From the NCBI RefSeq assembly GCF_030693625.1, contig NZ_JAUYAF010000014.1, positions 1-54,146 on the forward strand: a stretch of DNA of 54,146 nt, in the 5' to 3' direction. Both the position numbers and the translations under genes were made by a program. The notes under the pieces are model-generated. The model searched no databases. It was not told the DNA's origin and was given only the letters and a program-made list of their open reading frames with translations. This stretch comes from Phenylobacterium sp. (GTDB lineage Bacteria > Pseudomonadota > Alphaproteobacteria > Caulobacterales > Caulobacteraceae). Below, piece by piece: positions 8,936-16,545 of this stretch (position 1 is the stretch's first letter; each line of letters begins with the position of its first letter).

Positions 8936-10147
8936 ATGGCTGATTTCGGCGGCGAAGACACCACCGCGTTCCGGGCTGAGGCCAAGGCCTGGCTCGAGGC
9001 GAACTTCCCTGAGTCCCTGCGCAAGAACCCGGCCGCCCAGCTGGCCGCCCAGATGGGCGGGACCGAGAGCGAGGACGCCAAGGCCTGGCGCCAGGCCATG
9101 GGCGCCAAGGGCTGGGGCACCCCCACCTGGCCGGCCCAGTACGGCGGCGGCGGTCTGAGCCGCGCGGAAGCCCGGGTGCTGGCCGAGGAGATGGCCGCCA
9201 TCGGCGCCCGCAACCCCATCGGCGGCATGGGGGTGATGATGTTCGGCCCCACCCTGGTGGAGTACGGCACCGAGGAGCTGAAGCAGCAACATCTGCCCGG
9301 CATCATCAAGGGCGAGGTCCGCTGGTGCCAGGGCTATTCCGAGCCGGGCAGCGGCTCGGACCTTGCGAGTCTTCAAACCCGCGCCGAGGACAAGGGCGAC
9401 CACTGGCTGGTAAATGGTTCAAAGATTTGGACGTCTGGCGCAAATCTGGCCGATCGATGCTTCTGCCTGGTGCGTACCGATACCTCAAAGAAGCATGAGG
9501 GCATCAGCTTCCTGCTGATCGACATGACGGCGCCGGGCGTCGAGGTCCGGCCAATCCGGCTGATCAACGGCACCTCGCCCTTCTGCGAGACCTTCTTCAC
9601 CGACGTGAAGGTCCCCAAGGACCAGCTGTTTGGCCCGCTGAACGGCGGCTGGACGGTGGCGAAAAGGCTGCTGCAGTTCGAGCGCGACAACATCTCGGCG
9701 GGCCTGGGCGGCGGCAATCTGGGCGCGGCCCAGGCGACCATGACCGTCAGCGAGGCGGCCAAGCACTATATGGGCGTCGACGACACCGGCCGGCTGGCCG
9801 ACACCGACCTGCGCCGCCGGATCACCGAACACCTGATGGAGACCCGCGCCTTCCAGCTGACGGTGCGGCGGGCGGCCGACGAGGCCAAGTCGAACCAGGG
9901 CCCCTCCTCGGCCACCTCGATCATGAAGTACGCCGGCGCCAAGATCGCCCAGGACCGCAACGAGCTGATGGTCGAGGCGATGGGCCACAGCGGCCTGGGC
10001 TGGGAAGGCGAGGGCTTCGAGGGTAACGAGCTGGCCACGGTGCGCGCCTGGCTGCGCTCGAAGGGCAACTCCATCGAGGGCGGCACCTCGGAGATCAATC
10101 TCAACGTGGTGTCCAAGCGCGTGCTGGCTTTACCGGACCCCAAGTAG
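8936..10147 (+). CDS. Acyl-CoA dehydrogenase, array member 2
   Basis: This 403-residue protein is the closest paralogue of member 1. It has the same MADFGG N-terminus, the flavin/substrate motif WCQGYSEPGSGSDLASL and the C-terminal loop SIEGGTSEIN, again with the Glu one position earlier than in the medium-chain enzymes. It ends LALPDPK like member 1 (LGLPDPK), pointing to a recent duplication of these two. The 86-base gap from member 1 contains a weak hairpin and an AT-rich leader just before the ATG. A beta-oxidation type role on a CoA thioester is expected from the family; the chain type or ring substrate is unknown. Confidence 0.9.
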   Translation: MADFGGEDTTAFRAEAKAWLEANFPESLRKNPAAQLAAQMGGTESEDAKAWRQAMGAKGWGTPTWPAQYGGGGLSRAEARVLAEEMAAIGARNPIGGMGVMMFGPTLVEYGTEELKQQHLPGIIKGEVRWCQGYSEPGSGSDLASLQTRAEDKGDHWLVNGSKIWTSGANLADRCFCLVRTDTSKKHEGISFLLIDMTAPGVEVRPIRLINGTSPFCETFFTDVKVPKDQLFGPLNGGWTVAKRLLQFERDNISAGLGGGNLGAAQATMTVSEAAKHYMGVDDTGRLADTDLRRRITEHLMETRAFQLTVRRAADEAKSNQGPSSATSIMKYAGAKIAQDRNELMVEAMGHSGLGWEGEGFEGNELATVRAWLRSKGNSIEGGTSEINLNVVSKRVLALPDPK

Positions 10148-10172
10148 GGGGACTCCGAACCGGCGTATTTTG

Positions 10173-10181
10173 TGTTATACT
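10173..10181 (+). promoter_or_regulatory. Extended -10 element before ACAD gene 3
   Basis: TG-T-TATACT is a near-consensus extended -10 hexamer, 36 bases before the ATG of member 3, in an unusually AT-rich gap. It may give the last three genes their own promoter. There is no convincing -35. Confidence 0.35.
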
Positions 10182-10216
10182 GATAGCTAAGAATTTGAAT
10201 TCAGGGAGAATTTTAA

Positions 10217-11434
10217 ATGGCTGATTTCGGAGGCGCTGATCTCGACGCTTTCCGCGCCGAAGCGCGCGAGTGGCTCGAGGCGAATTTCCCCAAGTCCCTG
10301 GGCAAGGATCCGGAGGCCCTGCAGGCCGCCGCGATGAGCCCCGAGGCCCCCACCGGCGACTACGCCACGTGGAAAGAGCGCATGGGCGCCAAGGGTTGGG
10401 GCGTTCCCACCTGGCCGGCGGCCTATGGCGGCGGCGGCCTGTCGGCCGGCGAGGCCCGCGTGCTGGCCTCGGAGATGGCCAAGATCGGCGCCGTGAACCC
10501 GATCGGCGGCATGGGCGTGGGCATGTTCGGTCCCACCCTGCTGGAATACGGTACTGAAGAGCAGAAGCAGAAGTATATCCCCGACATCGTCACCGGTAAG
10601 GTGCGTTGGTGCCAAGGCTTCAGCGAGCCGGGCGCCGGGTCCGACCTGGCCGCCCTGCAAACGAAAGCTGAAGACAAGGGCGACCACTTCCTGGTCAACG
10701 GAAGCAAGATCTGGACGAGCGGCGGCCAATACGCCGACATGATCTTCTGCCTGGTCCGCACCGACCAGGCGAAGAAGCACGAAGGCATCTCCTTCGTGGT
10801 CTTCGAGATGCACCAGCCGGGCGTCGAGGTTCGCCCGATCCGCCTGATCGCCGGCTCTTCGCCGTTCTGCGAGACCTTCTTCACCGACGTGAAGGTGCCC
10901 AAGGAAAACCTGATCGGCCCGCTGAACGGCGGCTGGACCGTGGCCAAGCGCCTGCTGCAGCACGAGCGTTCGGGCATGGGTGGCCGTCAGGGCGAGGGCG
11001 GAAACCGCTCCAAGGCCGACATCCTGGGCGTGGTGGCCAAGAAGTATGTGGGCGAGGACGCCAAGGGCCGACTGGCCGACAGCGACCTGCGCACCCGCAT
11101 CATCCAGAACGAGATCGACCAGCGCGCCCTGCAACTGACCGTGCGCCGCGCGGCCCTGGAATCCCGCAGCAATTCGGGTCCGTCGGCCGCCACCTCGATC
11201 ATGAAGAACGCCAACATGAAGGTCGCCCAGGACCGGGCCGAGCTGACCCTGGAATTCATGGGTCACCAGGGCCTGGGCTGGGAAGGCGGCGATTTCACAG
11301 CTGAGGAGCTGACCGCCGTGCGCGGCTGGCTTTCCGGCAAGGCGGGTTCGATCTATGGAGGTTCCAACGAGGTGCAGAACAACATCATCTCCAAGCGGAT
11401 CCTCGGGCTGCCGGACCACATCCAGCAGCACTAG
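10217..11434 (+). CDS. Acyl-CoA dehydrogenase, array member 3
   Basis: This 405-residue member of the same subfamily carries WCQGFSEPGAGSDLAAL and the C-terminal loop SIYGGSNEVQNN. Here the position of the medium-chain catalytic Glu is Gly, and no Glu is found one residue earlier. Members 3 and 4 share this loop and the ending KRILGLPD, so they form a second duplicated pair distinct from members 1 and 2. The leader is AT-rich with an AGGGAG ribosome-binding site. An extended -10 element lies in the preceding gap. Function on a CoA thioester is expected from the family; the different loop suggests a different catalytic base or substrate. Confidence 0.9.
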   Translation: MADFGGADLDAFRAEAREWLEANFPKSLGKDPEALQAAAMSPEAPTGDYATWKERMGAKGWGVPTWPAAYGGGGLSAGEARVLASEMAKIGAVNPIGGMGVGMFGPTLLEYGTEEQKQKYIPDIVTGKVRWCQGFSEPGAGSDLAALQTKAEDKGDHFLVNGSKIWTSGGQYADMIFCLVRTDQAKKHEGISFVVFEMHQPGVEVRPIRLIAGSSPFCETFFTDVKVPKENLIGPLNGGWTVAKRLLQHERSGMGGRQGEGGNRSKADILGVVAKKYVGEDAKGRLADSDLRTRIIQNEIDQRALQLTVRRAALESRSNSGPSAATSIMKNANMKVAQDRAELTLEFMGHQGLGWEGGDFTAEELTAVRGWLSGKAGSIYGGSNEVQNNIISKRILGLPDHIQQH

Positions 11435-11450
11435 GGCGTCCCCCTCCTCC

Positions 11451-11495
11451 GTCGGGCCGTACGCCCGACATCCTTCTCCCCCCACGGGGAGAAGG
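11451..11495. repeat. Paired hairpins after ACAD gene 3
   Basis: GTCGGGC (11451-11457) pairs with GCCCGAC (11463-11469). CCTTCTCCCC (11472-11481) pairs perfectly with GGGGAGAAGG (11486-11495). This double-palindrome layout is REP-like. Confidence 0.6.
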
Positions 11496-11540
11496 CCCCC
11501 AGTTTTCGAGTGACCTGAATTTTCAAGGAGACTTTCTAAA

Positions 11541-12749
11541 ATGGCAGACTTTGGCGGCGGCGACCTGGACGCCCTGCGCACAGAGGCCAAGGAGTGGATC
11601 GCGGCGAATTTCCCCGCCTCCCTCAAGGGCCGTCCGAACCCGATGATGCGGGAAGAGCGCTCGACGCCCTCCCCCGAGCAGGAAGCCTGGCGCAAGGCCA
11701 TGGGCGAAAAGGGTTGGGGCGTTCCCACCTGGCCCAAGGCCTATGGCGGCGGCGGCCTGTCGGGCGCCGAGGCCCGCGTGATCCAGCAGGAGCTGGGCCG
11801 CGCCGGGGCCTATAACCCCATCGGCGGCATGGGCGTGATGATGTTCGGCCCGACCCTGCTGGAATACGGCACGGAAGAGCAGAAGCAGGAACACATCCCG
11901 CCGATCGTGAAGGGTGAGCTGCAGTGGTGCCAGGGCTTCTCCGAGCCGGGCGCCGGCTCCGACCTCGCCAGTCTTCAGTGCAAGGCTGAAGACAAGGGCG
12001 ACCACTTCGTCATCAACGGCCAGAAGATCTGGACGAGCGGCGCGCAATACGCCGACTGGTGCTTCTGCCTGGTCCGCACGGATACTTCGAAGAAGCATGA
12101 AGGCATCTCTTTCGTGCTGTTCACGATGCATCAGCCGGGCGTCGAAGTCCGTCCGATTCCTCTGATCGCCGGCAACTCTCCTTTCTGCGAAACCTTCTTC
12201 ACCGACGCGATCGCCGACAAGAAGAACCTGGTGGGCCCGCTCAACGGCGGCTGGACCATCGCCAAGCGGCTGCTGCAGCATGAGCGCTCCGGCCTCAGCG
12301 GCGCCGGTGGCGGCGGCTTCGGCATGGGCGGCCGCGGCATCGTGCAGATGGCCAAGGACTATGTGGGCGCCGACGAAGACGGCCGTCTGTCCGACAGCGA
12401 CCTGCGCACCCGGCTGATCATGAACGAGATGGACGGTCGCGCCTTCCAGCAGACCGCCGTGCGCTCGATGATGGAATCCCGGTCGAACTCCGGCCCCTCG
12501 GCCGCGACCTCCATCATGAAGAACGCCGGCACCCGCTGGATGCAGGACCGCGCCGAACTGACCCTGGAGATCATGGGTCACCAGGGCCTGGGCTGGGAAG
12601 GCGACGACTTCTCGGCCGAGGAACTGGGCGCCGTTCGCGGCTGGCTCGGCGGCAAGGCCACCACCATCTATGGCGGCTCGCAGGAGGTGCAGAACAACAT
12701 CATCTCCAAGCGCATCCTGGGCCTGCCGGACCTGACGCAAAATAACTAG
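11541..12749 (+). CDS. Acyl-CoA dehydrogenase, array member 4
   Basis: This 402-residue protein carries the motifs WCQGFSEPGAGSDLASL and, at the C-terminus, TIYGGSQEVQNN. It is most similar to member 3 (shared SNSGPSAATSIMKNA and HQGLGWEG blocks). A glycine-rich stretch (GAGGGGFGMGGRG) near residue 255 occupies the same place as in member 1. A GGAG ribosome-binding site precedes the ATG. The 80-base gap to the last gene holds a 10-bp perfect hairpin. The order of four ~403-residue genes followed by one ~362-residue gene suggests alternative large subunits sharing a partner, as in heterotetrameric steroid-side-chain dehydrogenases. That quaternary structure is inference. Confidence 0.9.
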   Translation: MADFGGGDLDALRTEAKEWIAANFPASLKGRPNPMMREERSTPSPEQEAWRKAMGEKGWGVPTWPKAYGGGGLSGAEARVIQQELGRAGAYNPIGGMGVMMFGPTLLEYGTEEQKQEHIPPIVKGELQWCQGFSEPGAGSDLASLQCKAEDKGDHFVINGQKIWTSGAQYADWCFCLVRTDTSKKHEGISFVLFTMHQPGVEVRPIPLIAGNSPFCETFFTDAIADKKNLVGPLNGGWTIAKRLLQHERSGLSGAGGGGFGMGGRGIVQMAKDYVGADEDGRLSDSDLRTRLIMNEMDGRAFQQTAVRSMMESRSNSGPSAATSIMKNAGTRWMQDRAELTLEIMGHQGLGWEGDDFSAEELGAVRGWLGGKATTIYGGSQEVQNNIISKRILGLPDLTQNN

Positions 12750-12756
12750 AGCCCTG

Positions 12757-12780
12757 CCCGCCCCTCTCCGGAGGGGCGGG
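12757..12780. repeat. Perfect GC-rich hairpin after ACAD gene 4
   Basis: CCCGCCCCTC (12757-12766) and GAGGGGCGGG (12771-12780) form a perfect 10-bp stem with a 4-base loop and no T tract, so this is a REP-like or mRNA-stabilising element rather than a clear terminator. Confidence 0.55.
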
Positions 12781-12829
12781 ACAGCGGATTTGAAACCAAC
12801 ATTCGAGATTCAATAGGGAATTATTTGAA

Positions 12830-13918
12830 ATGGCCGTTCTGAACGAAGAACAGAGCATGCTCCGCGACGCCGCGAAGAGCTGGACCCAGGAAAAGAGCCC
12901 GGTCACCGCCTTCCGCAAGATGCGCGATAGCGGTGTGGACGTCGGCTATGACGCCGCCGCCTGGAACGAAATGGCCGAGATGGGCTGGGCCGGGGTGATC
13001 ATCCCCGAGGAATACGGCGGGTCCGACTTCGGCTACCTGTCGATCGGCCTGATCCTGGAAGAGCTGGGCCGCACGCTCACCGCCTCTCCGCTGCTGGTCT
13101 CCGCCGTCGGCGCGGCCTCGGCCCTGGTCCTGGGCGGCACCGACTCCCAGAAGACCGAGTGGCTGCCGAAGATCGCTGAAGGCACCGCCGTCGGCGCGCT
13201 CGCCGTCGACGAAGGCGCCCACCACAACCCCGACAAGGTGGAAACCAAGTTCGAGGGCGGCAAGATCACCGGCAAGAAGACCTTCGTCCTCGAAGGCTTC
13301 AAGGCCGACGTGCTGATCGTCTCGGCCAAGGGCCCGGACGGCGTGGGCTTCTACCTGGTCCGTGGCGATGACGCCGGCGTCAGCCGCACCCGTCTGGCCC
13401 TGGCCGACAGCCGCGGCGCGGCCAACATCGAGTTCAAGGGCGCGGCCGCCGAGCCCCTGACCGGTGGCGCCGCCGTCGTGGAACAGGTCCTCGACCGCGT
13501 TCGCGCCGCGCTTTCGGCCGAAATGCTGGGCGCCGCCGTCCAGGCCTTCGAAGTGACCCTGGACTACCTCAAGGTCCGCGTTCAGTTCGGCCAGGTCATC
13601 GGTTCCTTCCAGGCCCTGCAGCACCGCGCGGCCAAGATGTTCACCGATCTGGAACTGGCCCGCTCGGCCGTCGAAGCCGCCCTGCAGGCGATCGACGCCG
13701 GCACCCCCGACGTGCCGGAGCTGGTCTCCCTGGCCAAGGCCAAGATGGGCGACACCTTCCACCTGGTCTCCAACGAGATGGTCCAGATGCACGGCGGCAT
13801 CGGCATGACCGACGCCCACGACGCCGGCTTCTACCTCAAGCGCGCCCGCGCCGCCGAAGCCGCCTTCGGCAACCAGGCGTTCCACCGCGACCGCTACGCC
13901 AAGATCCAGGGCTACTAA
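12830..13918 (+). CDS. Acyl-CoA dehydrogenase, shorter divergent subunit
   Basis: This 362-residue acyl-CoA dehydrogenase-fold protein is clearly different from the four preceding paralogues. It lacks the WCQG.SEPG.GSDLA flavin/substrate block. It carries the family's C-terminal helix motif VQMHGGIGMTDAHD and the Q-F-G-Q-V-I-G-S-F-Q-A-L-Q segment that contacts FAD in this fold. In actinobacterial and proteobacterial catabolic loci such a short subunit often forms an alpha2beta2 enzyme with a ~400-residue partner encoded alongside. It is the last gene of the array and is followed by two hairpins, the second a good intrinsic terminator. Partner choice among the four upstream genes is unknown. 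Confidence 0.88.
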   Translation: MAVLNEEQSMLRDAAKSWTQEKSPVTAFRKMRDSGVDVGYDAAAWNEMAEMGWAGVIIPEEYGGSDFGYLSIGLILEELGRTLTASPLLVSAVGAASALVLGGTDSQKTEWLPKIAEGTAVGALAVDEGAHHNPDKVETKFEGGKITGKKTFVLEGFKADVLIVSAKGPDGVGFYLVRGDDAGVSRTRLALADSRGAANIEFKGAAAEPLTGGAAVVEQVLDRVRAALSAEMLGAAVQAFEVTLDYLKVRVQFGQVIGSFQALQHRAAKMFTDLELARSAVEAALQAIDAGTPDVPELVSLAKAKMGDTFHLVSNEMVQMHGGIGMTDAHDAGFYLKRARAAEAAFGNQAFHRDRYAKIQGY

Positions 13919-13925
13919 ACAGCTT

Positions 13926-13949
13926 CGCCGCCCGGCTAGCCGGGCGGCG
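13926..13949. repeat. 24-bp perfect palindrome after the ACAD array
   Basis: The two 12-base arms (13926-13937 and 13938-13949) are perfectly self-complementary around GGCT/AGCC. The following GGTTTGG is a weak T tract, so it may assist the terminator 30 bases further on. Confidence 0.6.
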
Positions 13950-13978
13950 GGTTTGGCTCTGAGTTCGAGATTGAGAGA

Positions 13979-14010
13979 CCCCGTCGGTGTGAGCCGGCGG
14001 GGTTTTTCTT
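13979..14010 (+). terminator. Intrinsic terminator of the ACAD array
   Basis: CCCCGTCGG (13979-13987) pairs with CCGGCGGGG (13994-14002, one G-U wobble) around a six-base loop and is followed directly by TTTTTCTT. Confidence 0.8.
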
Positions 14011-14062
14011 TGGGGTCGATCCGCCCATCTAGAGTGCAAGTTTACCCCGAGAATTACGGTGA

Positions 14063-14102
14063 CAGTGCACTCAATGCCTAACGCGCTGAATTGAATGCAC
14101 TG
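14063..14102. repeat. 13-bp imperfect hairpin
   Basis: CAGTGCACTCAAT (14063-14075) and ATTGAATGCACTG (14090-14102) match at 12 of 13 positions around a 14-base loop. It overlaps the end of the 10-bp inverted repeat and may be part of an element end or an unrelated palindrome. Confidence 0.6.
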
Positions 14103-14329
14103 TTGTCTAATTGATTTCTCTGTCTGGGGCCGTGGTTGGCGTTGATGACCTTGGTCTATGGTTGTCTTCGTGGTCATGCCCTGGCTGGGGAGCCCTTTGG
14201 CCATGCCGCATGATCGCGGTCAGGCGAGGATGGTGGCGGGACGTCCTGATGTCACCGGCGCGCTCTTTGGCTGCAACAGTGTAAGCGGGATCGTCCCTGT
14301 GTGGCCTTCGGTCGTGGTTCGCCGGACGG

Positions 14330-15349
14330 TCAGGCCCAGCGGGGCTCGGTTTCCGACAGCCACAGTCTGTGAAGCAGGATGGCCAGCTTGCGGGCGACAG
14401 CGACGCGGGCGCGCTTGGGGCCCTTGGTTTCGGCGAGCTGCCTGCCCCAGGTCTGCAGGGCGCAGGGCCGCTTGACCCGGACGAGCAGGTTGTTGGCCGC
14501 CTCATAGAGAGCCGAGCGCAGCATGGGATCGCCGGCTTTGGAGATGCGGCCCCTGTGATCGCGCTCGCCCGACTGGTTTCGCCGGGGCGCCAGGCCGGCG
14601 AAGGCGCCGGCGTCCTCGCCCCGGTCGAAACGGCTGGGGTCTTCGATGCTGGTCTTGAAGACCAGGGCGGTGATCGGCCCGACGCCGGGCGTGGTCATCA
14701 GCCGCGCGGCCACCGGATCGGCGCCGGCCTGGGCCGCCAGCTGCCTTGTCGAGCGGGCGATCTGCAGCTCAAGCGCCTCCAGGCCCTCGATCAGCGGCGC
14801 CAGGATCGGCTCGAGGTCCGGTTTCTGGGCGAACAGGGCCGCCAGGCGCTCGCGGCGCTTGCCCGGGGTCGTCACCTTGCCCAGGCGCAGGCCAAAGAGC
14901 TTGAGCAGGCCGCGAAGCTGGCCGGCCATGGCCAGGCGCCAGGCGATCAGCTGCTGGCGGATCTTCAGCCGCGCCCGGTCCATGTGGGTCGCCTCGGCCT
15001 TGATCCGCACCGCCTTGAACCAGCCCGTCCGCGCCATCTGGGCCAGGCCCTCGGCGTCATGGGGATCGCTCTTGTTGACCCGCGCCGACAGCACCCCCTT
15101 GGCATGGCGCGCGCAGACGCAGATCACCGCAACCTCGTGCTCGACCAGGCCGTGATAGAGAAAGGCCGATAGGGGACCGGTCTCCAGGACCACCCGCACA
15201 AGGCCCCTGGCCCTGGTCTTCAGCGTCCGGGCGATAGCATCCGGATCGGTGGCGCAGGCCCCGCTCCAGACCACCATCCCAGAACCGTCCACCACACAGA
15301 CATGGGTGGACTTGTCGGAAACATCCAACCCGGCATAGACTTCAACCAC
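14330..15349 (-). CDS. IS110-family transposase
   Basis: This 339-residue protein has an N-terminal RuvC-like DEDD domain: GLDVSDKSTHV at the start, VLETGPLSAFL near residue 65 and NKSDPHDAEGLA near 95. The C-terminal Transposase_20 domain carries TTPGVGPITAL and SKAGDPMLRSALYEAA, the latter including the conserved Ser region. I chose GTG at 15349 because AGAAGGAGG sits seven bases upstream. An in-frame GTG at 15382 would add 11 residues that overlap this ribosome-binding site. The gene appears intact. IS110 enzymes recombine DNA guided by an element-encoded bridge RNA. A 9-bp stem-loop covers the start region and may limit translation. Confidence 0.88.
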   Translation of the reverse strand: MVEVYAGLDVSDKSTHVCVVDGSGMVVWSGACATDPDAIARTLKTRARGLVRVVLETGPLSAFLYHGLVEHEVAVICVCARHAKGVLSARVNKSDPHDAEGLAQMARTGWFKAVRIKAEATHMDRARLKIRQQLIAWRLAMAGQLRGLLKLFGLRLGKVTTPGKRRERLAALFAQKPDLEPILAPLIEGLEALELQIARSTRQLAAQAGADPVAARLMTTPGVGPITALVFKTSIEDPSRFDRGEDAGAFAGLAPRRNQSGERDHRGRISKAGDPMLRSALYEAANNLLVRVKRPCALQTWGRQLAETKGPKRARVAVARKLAILLHRLWLSETEPRWA

Positions 15350-15419
15350 GGCCCATCCTCCTTCTTGAAGCAGCGCGATCACCTCGCACCGACTTCGTAA
15401 TCCAAGGCTTGGATGGGCC
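15350..15419 (-). promoter_or_regulatory. Stem-loop over the transposase ribosome-binding site
   Basis: GGCCCATCC (15350-15358) and GGATGGGCC (15411-15419) are perfect complements. The arm next to the gene directly precedes the GTG start and includes the last two G of the GGAGG ribosome-binding site. This could block translation from long read-through transcripts or belong to a bridge RNA. Confidence 0.45.
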
Positions 15420-15556
15420 TACCTCAATTACGCGATGTCACCGTATTGAGCCGCCGGCGCCGCGCTCCGTTTCGACCCATAGGCGACCCGATACCTTGGC
15501 TCTAAGCTTGCGGTTCCTGGAGCCGTCGCGAGCGGCTGTCAGCGGAGCGACCGAAC

Positions 15557-15868
15557 ATGGGCTTCAGGCGCCTGCCGATCTTTCTGCGTTGGGCGCTGAT
15601 CGTCGTTCCGACCTACGGCCTGGCCACCGTCATTCGAGCGCTGGTGGAGGCGTATCCGAACCAACAGGCAGACATTCAGTTCAACGCTGAATATCTGTTC
15701 TGGATATGGGTCATCCCCACAGGTCTCCACTATGTGGGGAGCGGGATAGCGCGGTTACTCTCTTCTCGTGAGGCGCGCCGGCCCTTGCCTGGCGCAAGCC
15801 CAGATGAACTCGCATGGAAGGTGTTCAGCCGTGGCGCGCACGCCCCTCAAGAGCGGGACGCTCCCTGA
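15557..15868 (+). CDS. Hypothetical small membrane protein
   Basis: This 103-residue protein begins with a basic start followed by two hydrophobic segments (LRWALIVVPTYGLATVI and YLFWIWVIPTGLHYVG) and a basic-acidic soluble tail. It lies just outside the IS110 element. The GGAGCG sequence about nine bases before the ATG is a modest ribosome-binding site. No family is recognised. Its use of rarer codons and lower third-position GC than its neighbours would fit a gene gained together with the mobile DNA. The existence of the gene is likely but not certain. Confidence 0.5.
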   Translation: MGFRRLPIFLRWALIVVPTYGLATVIRALVEAYPNQQADIQFNAEYLFWIWVIPTGLHYVGSGIARLLSSREARRPLPGASPDELAWKVFSRGAHAPQERDAP

Positions 15869-15891
15869 GCCGCCATTCAACTAGGATGCCC

Positions 15892-16308
15892 ATGACCGCC
15901 CTCCCCTCCCTCAACGAAACCCTCGGCCAGCAGCGCGTGGTGTCGAACGCCGACGGGCGCGCGGTGATCGAGTATCTGGCGGGGGCGCATATGTGCCACT
16001 CGGGCGGGGTCGTGCAGGGCGGCTTTGTCAGCGGCTGGATCGACGCGGCCATGGCGCATGCGGCGATGAGTGCGGGCGGCGACGTGACGCCGATGTCCCT
16101 GGAACTGAAGGTCAGCTTCTTCGCGCCCGCGCGGCCGGGCCCGGTGATCGCCGAGGGTTGGGTGGAGCGGCAGGGGCGCTCGGTCTGCTTCCTGGAGGGG
16201 CGGTTGACGGACGGCGCGGGCGCCGTGCTGGCCAAGGCGTCCTCCACCGTGCGGCTGATGGATCGCGCGCGGGTCGAGGGGGCGGCGCGGGCGGCGACCG
16301 CCACCTGA
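15892..16308 (+). CDS. PaaI-family hotdog thioesterase
   Basis: This 138-residue single hotdog domain carries the signature CHSGGVVQGGFVSGWIDAA (residues ~35-53), equivalent to the HGG-helix-Asp active site of PaaI/YbgC thioesterases (His36, Asp51). Proteins of this type hydrolyse acyl- or aryl-acyl-CoA. The ATG at 15892 is favoured over one two codons earlier because it has AGGA at proper spacing, whereas the earlier one has none. It stands alone on the plus strand. A link to the acyl-CoA dehydrogenase array 2 kb upstream is possible but not shown; an IS element separates them. Confidence 0.8.
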   Translation: MTALPSLNETLGQQRVVSNADGRAVIEYLAGAHMCHSGGVVQGGFVSGWIDAAMAHAAMSAGGDVTPMSLELKVSFFAPARPGPVIAEGWVERQGRSVCFLEGRLTDGAGAVLAKASSTVRLMDRARVEGAARAATAT

Positions 16309-16314
16309 GCCCTT

Positions 16315-16410
16315 GTTCGTGGGGTTCGAGGGGTTCGTGGTTCCAAGTCCTGCGGCGGTGACGCGGCGAGGCGGATGAGATTGACCACGAACCTCACGAA
16401 CCACACGAAC
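16315..16410. repeat. Long imperfect inverted repeat rich in GTTCGTGG
   Basis: The 27-base arms 16315-16341 and 16384-16410 match at 24 of 27 positions when one is reversed. Each arm is itself made of three GTTCGTGG-like units. It lies just after the thioesterase stop and could fold as a stem of ~27 bp with a 42-base loop. Confidence 0.65.
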
Positions 16411-16479
16411 GGGGATCAACTCCAAGGGCCCGGATGACTCTGGGCCCCGGCCTGCGCCGGGGTGAGCGGGTGGGGAGGC

Positions 16480-16515
16480 CGGGACAGGCCCGAGGATGAC
16501 GGCTGAGAGGTGGGG
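16480..16515. repeat. Direct repeat, copy 1
   Basis: This ~36-base sequence recurs in the same orientation at 17094-17129 with about 31 identical positions, including a shared CGGGACAGGCC and AGGATGACGGCTGA. The two copies bracket the lipoprotein gene 16546-17025. Confidence 0.6.
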
Positions 16516-16545
16516 CCAGGGCGCCGGGTCAGAGGATGACGCGCC

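Larger units (their letters stand above)
14055..15445 (-). mobile_element. IS110-family insertion element (tentative limits)
   Basis: The element is defined by the transposase gene. Its limits are tentative: TACGGTGACA (14055-14064) and its reverse complement TGTCACCGTA (15436-15445) form a 10-bp inverted pair on either side. IS110 elements usually lack terminal inverted repeats, so this pair may be an older flanking repeat. Inside these limits the gene has ~265 bases of non-coding DNA 3' and ~95 bases 5'. Known IS110 relatives encode a bridge RNA in one non-coding end. The DNA from 13919 to 14329 otherwise holds the terminators, a hairpin (14063-14102) and no gene. Confidence 0.45.

Noticed and set aside
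13836..14204. 122-codon minus-strand frame after the ACAD array
   Set aside because: It crosses the terminator hairpins and the end of the last dehydrogenase and has no protein-like composition.
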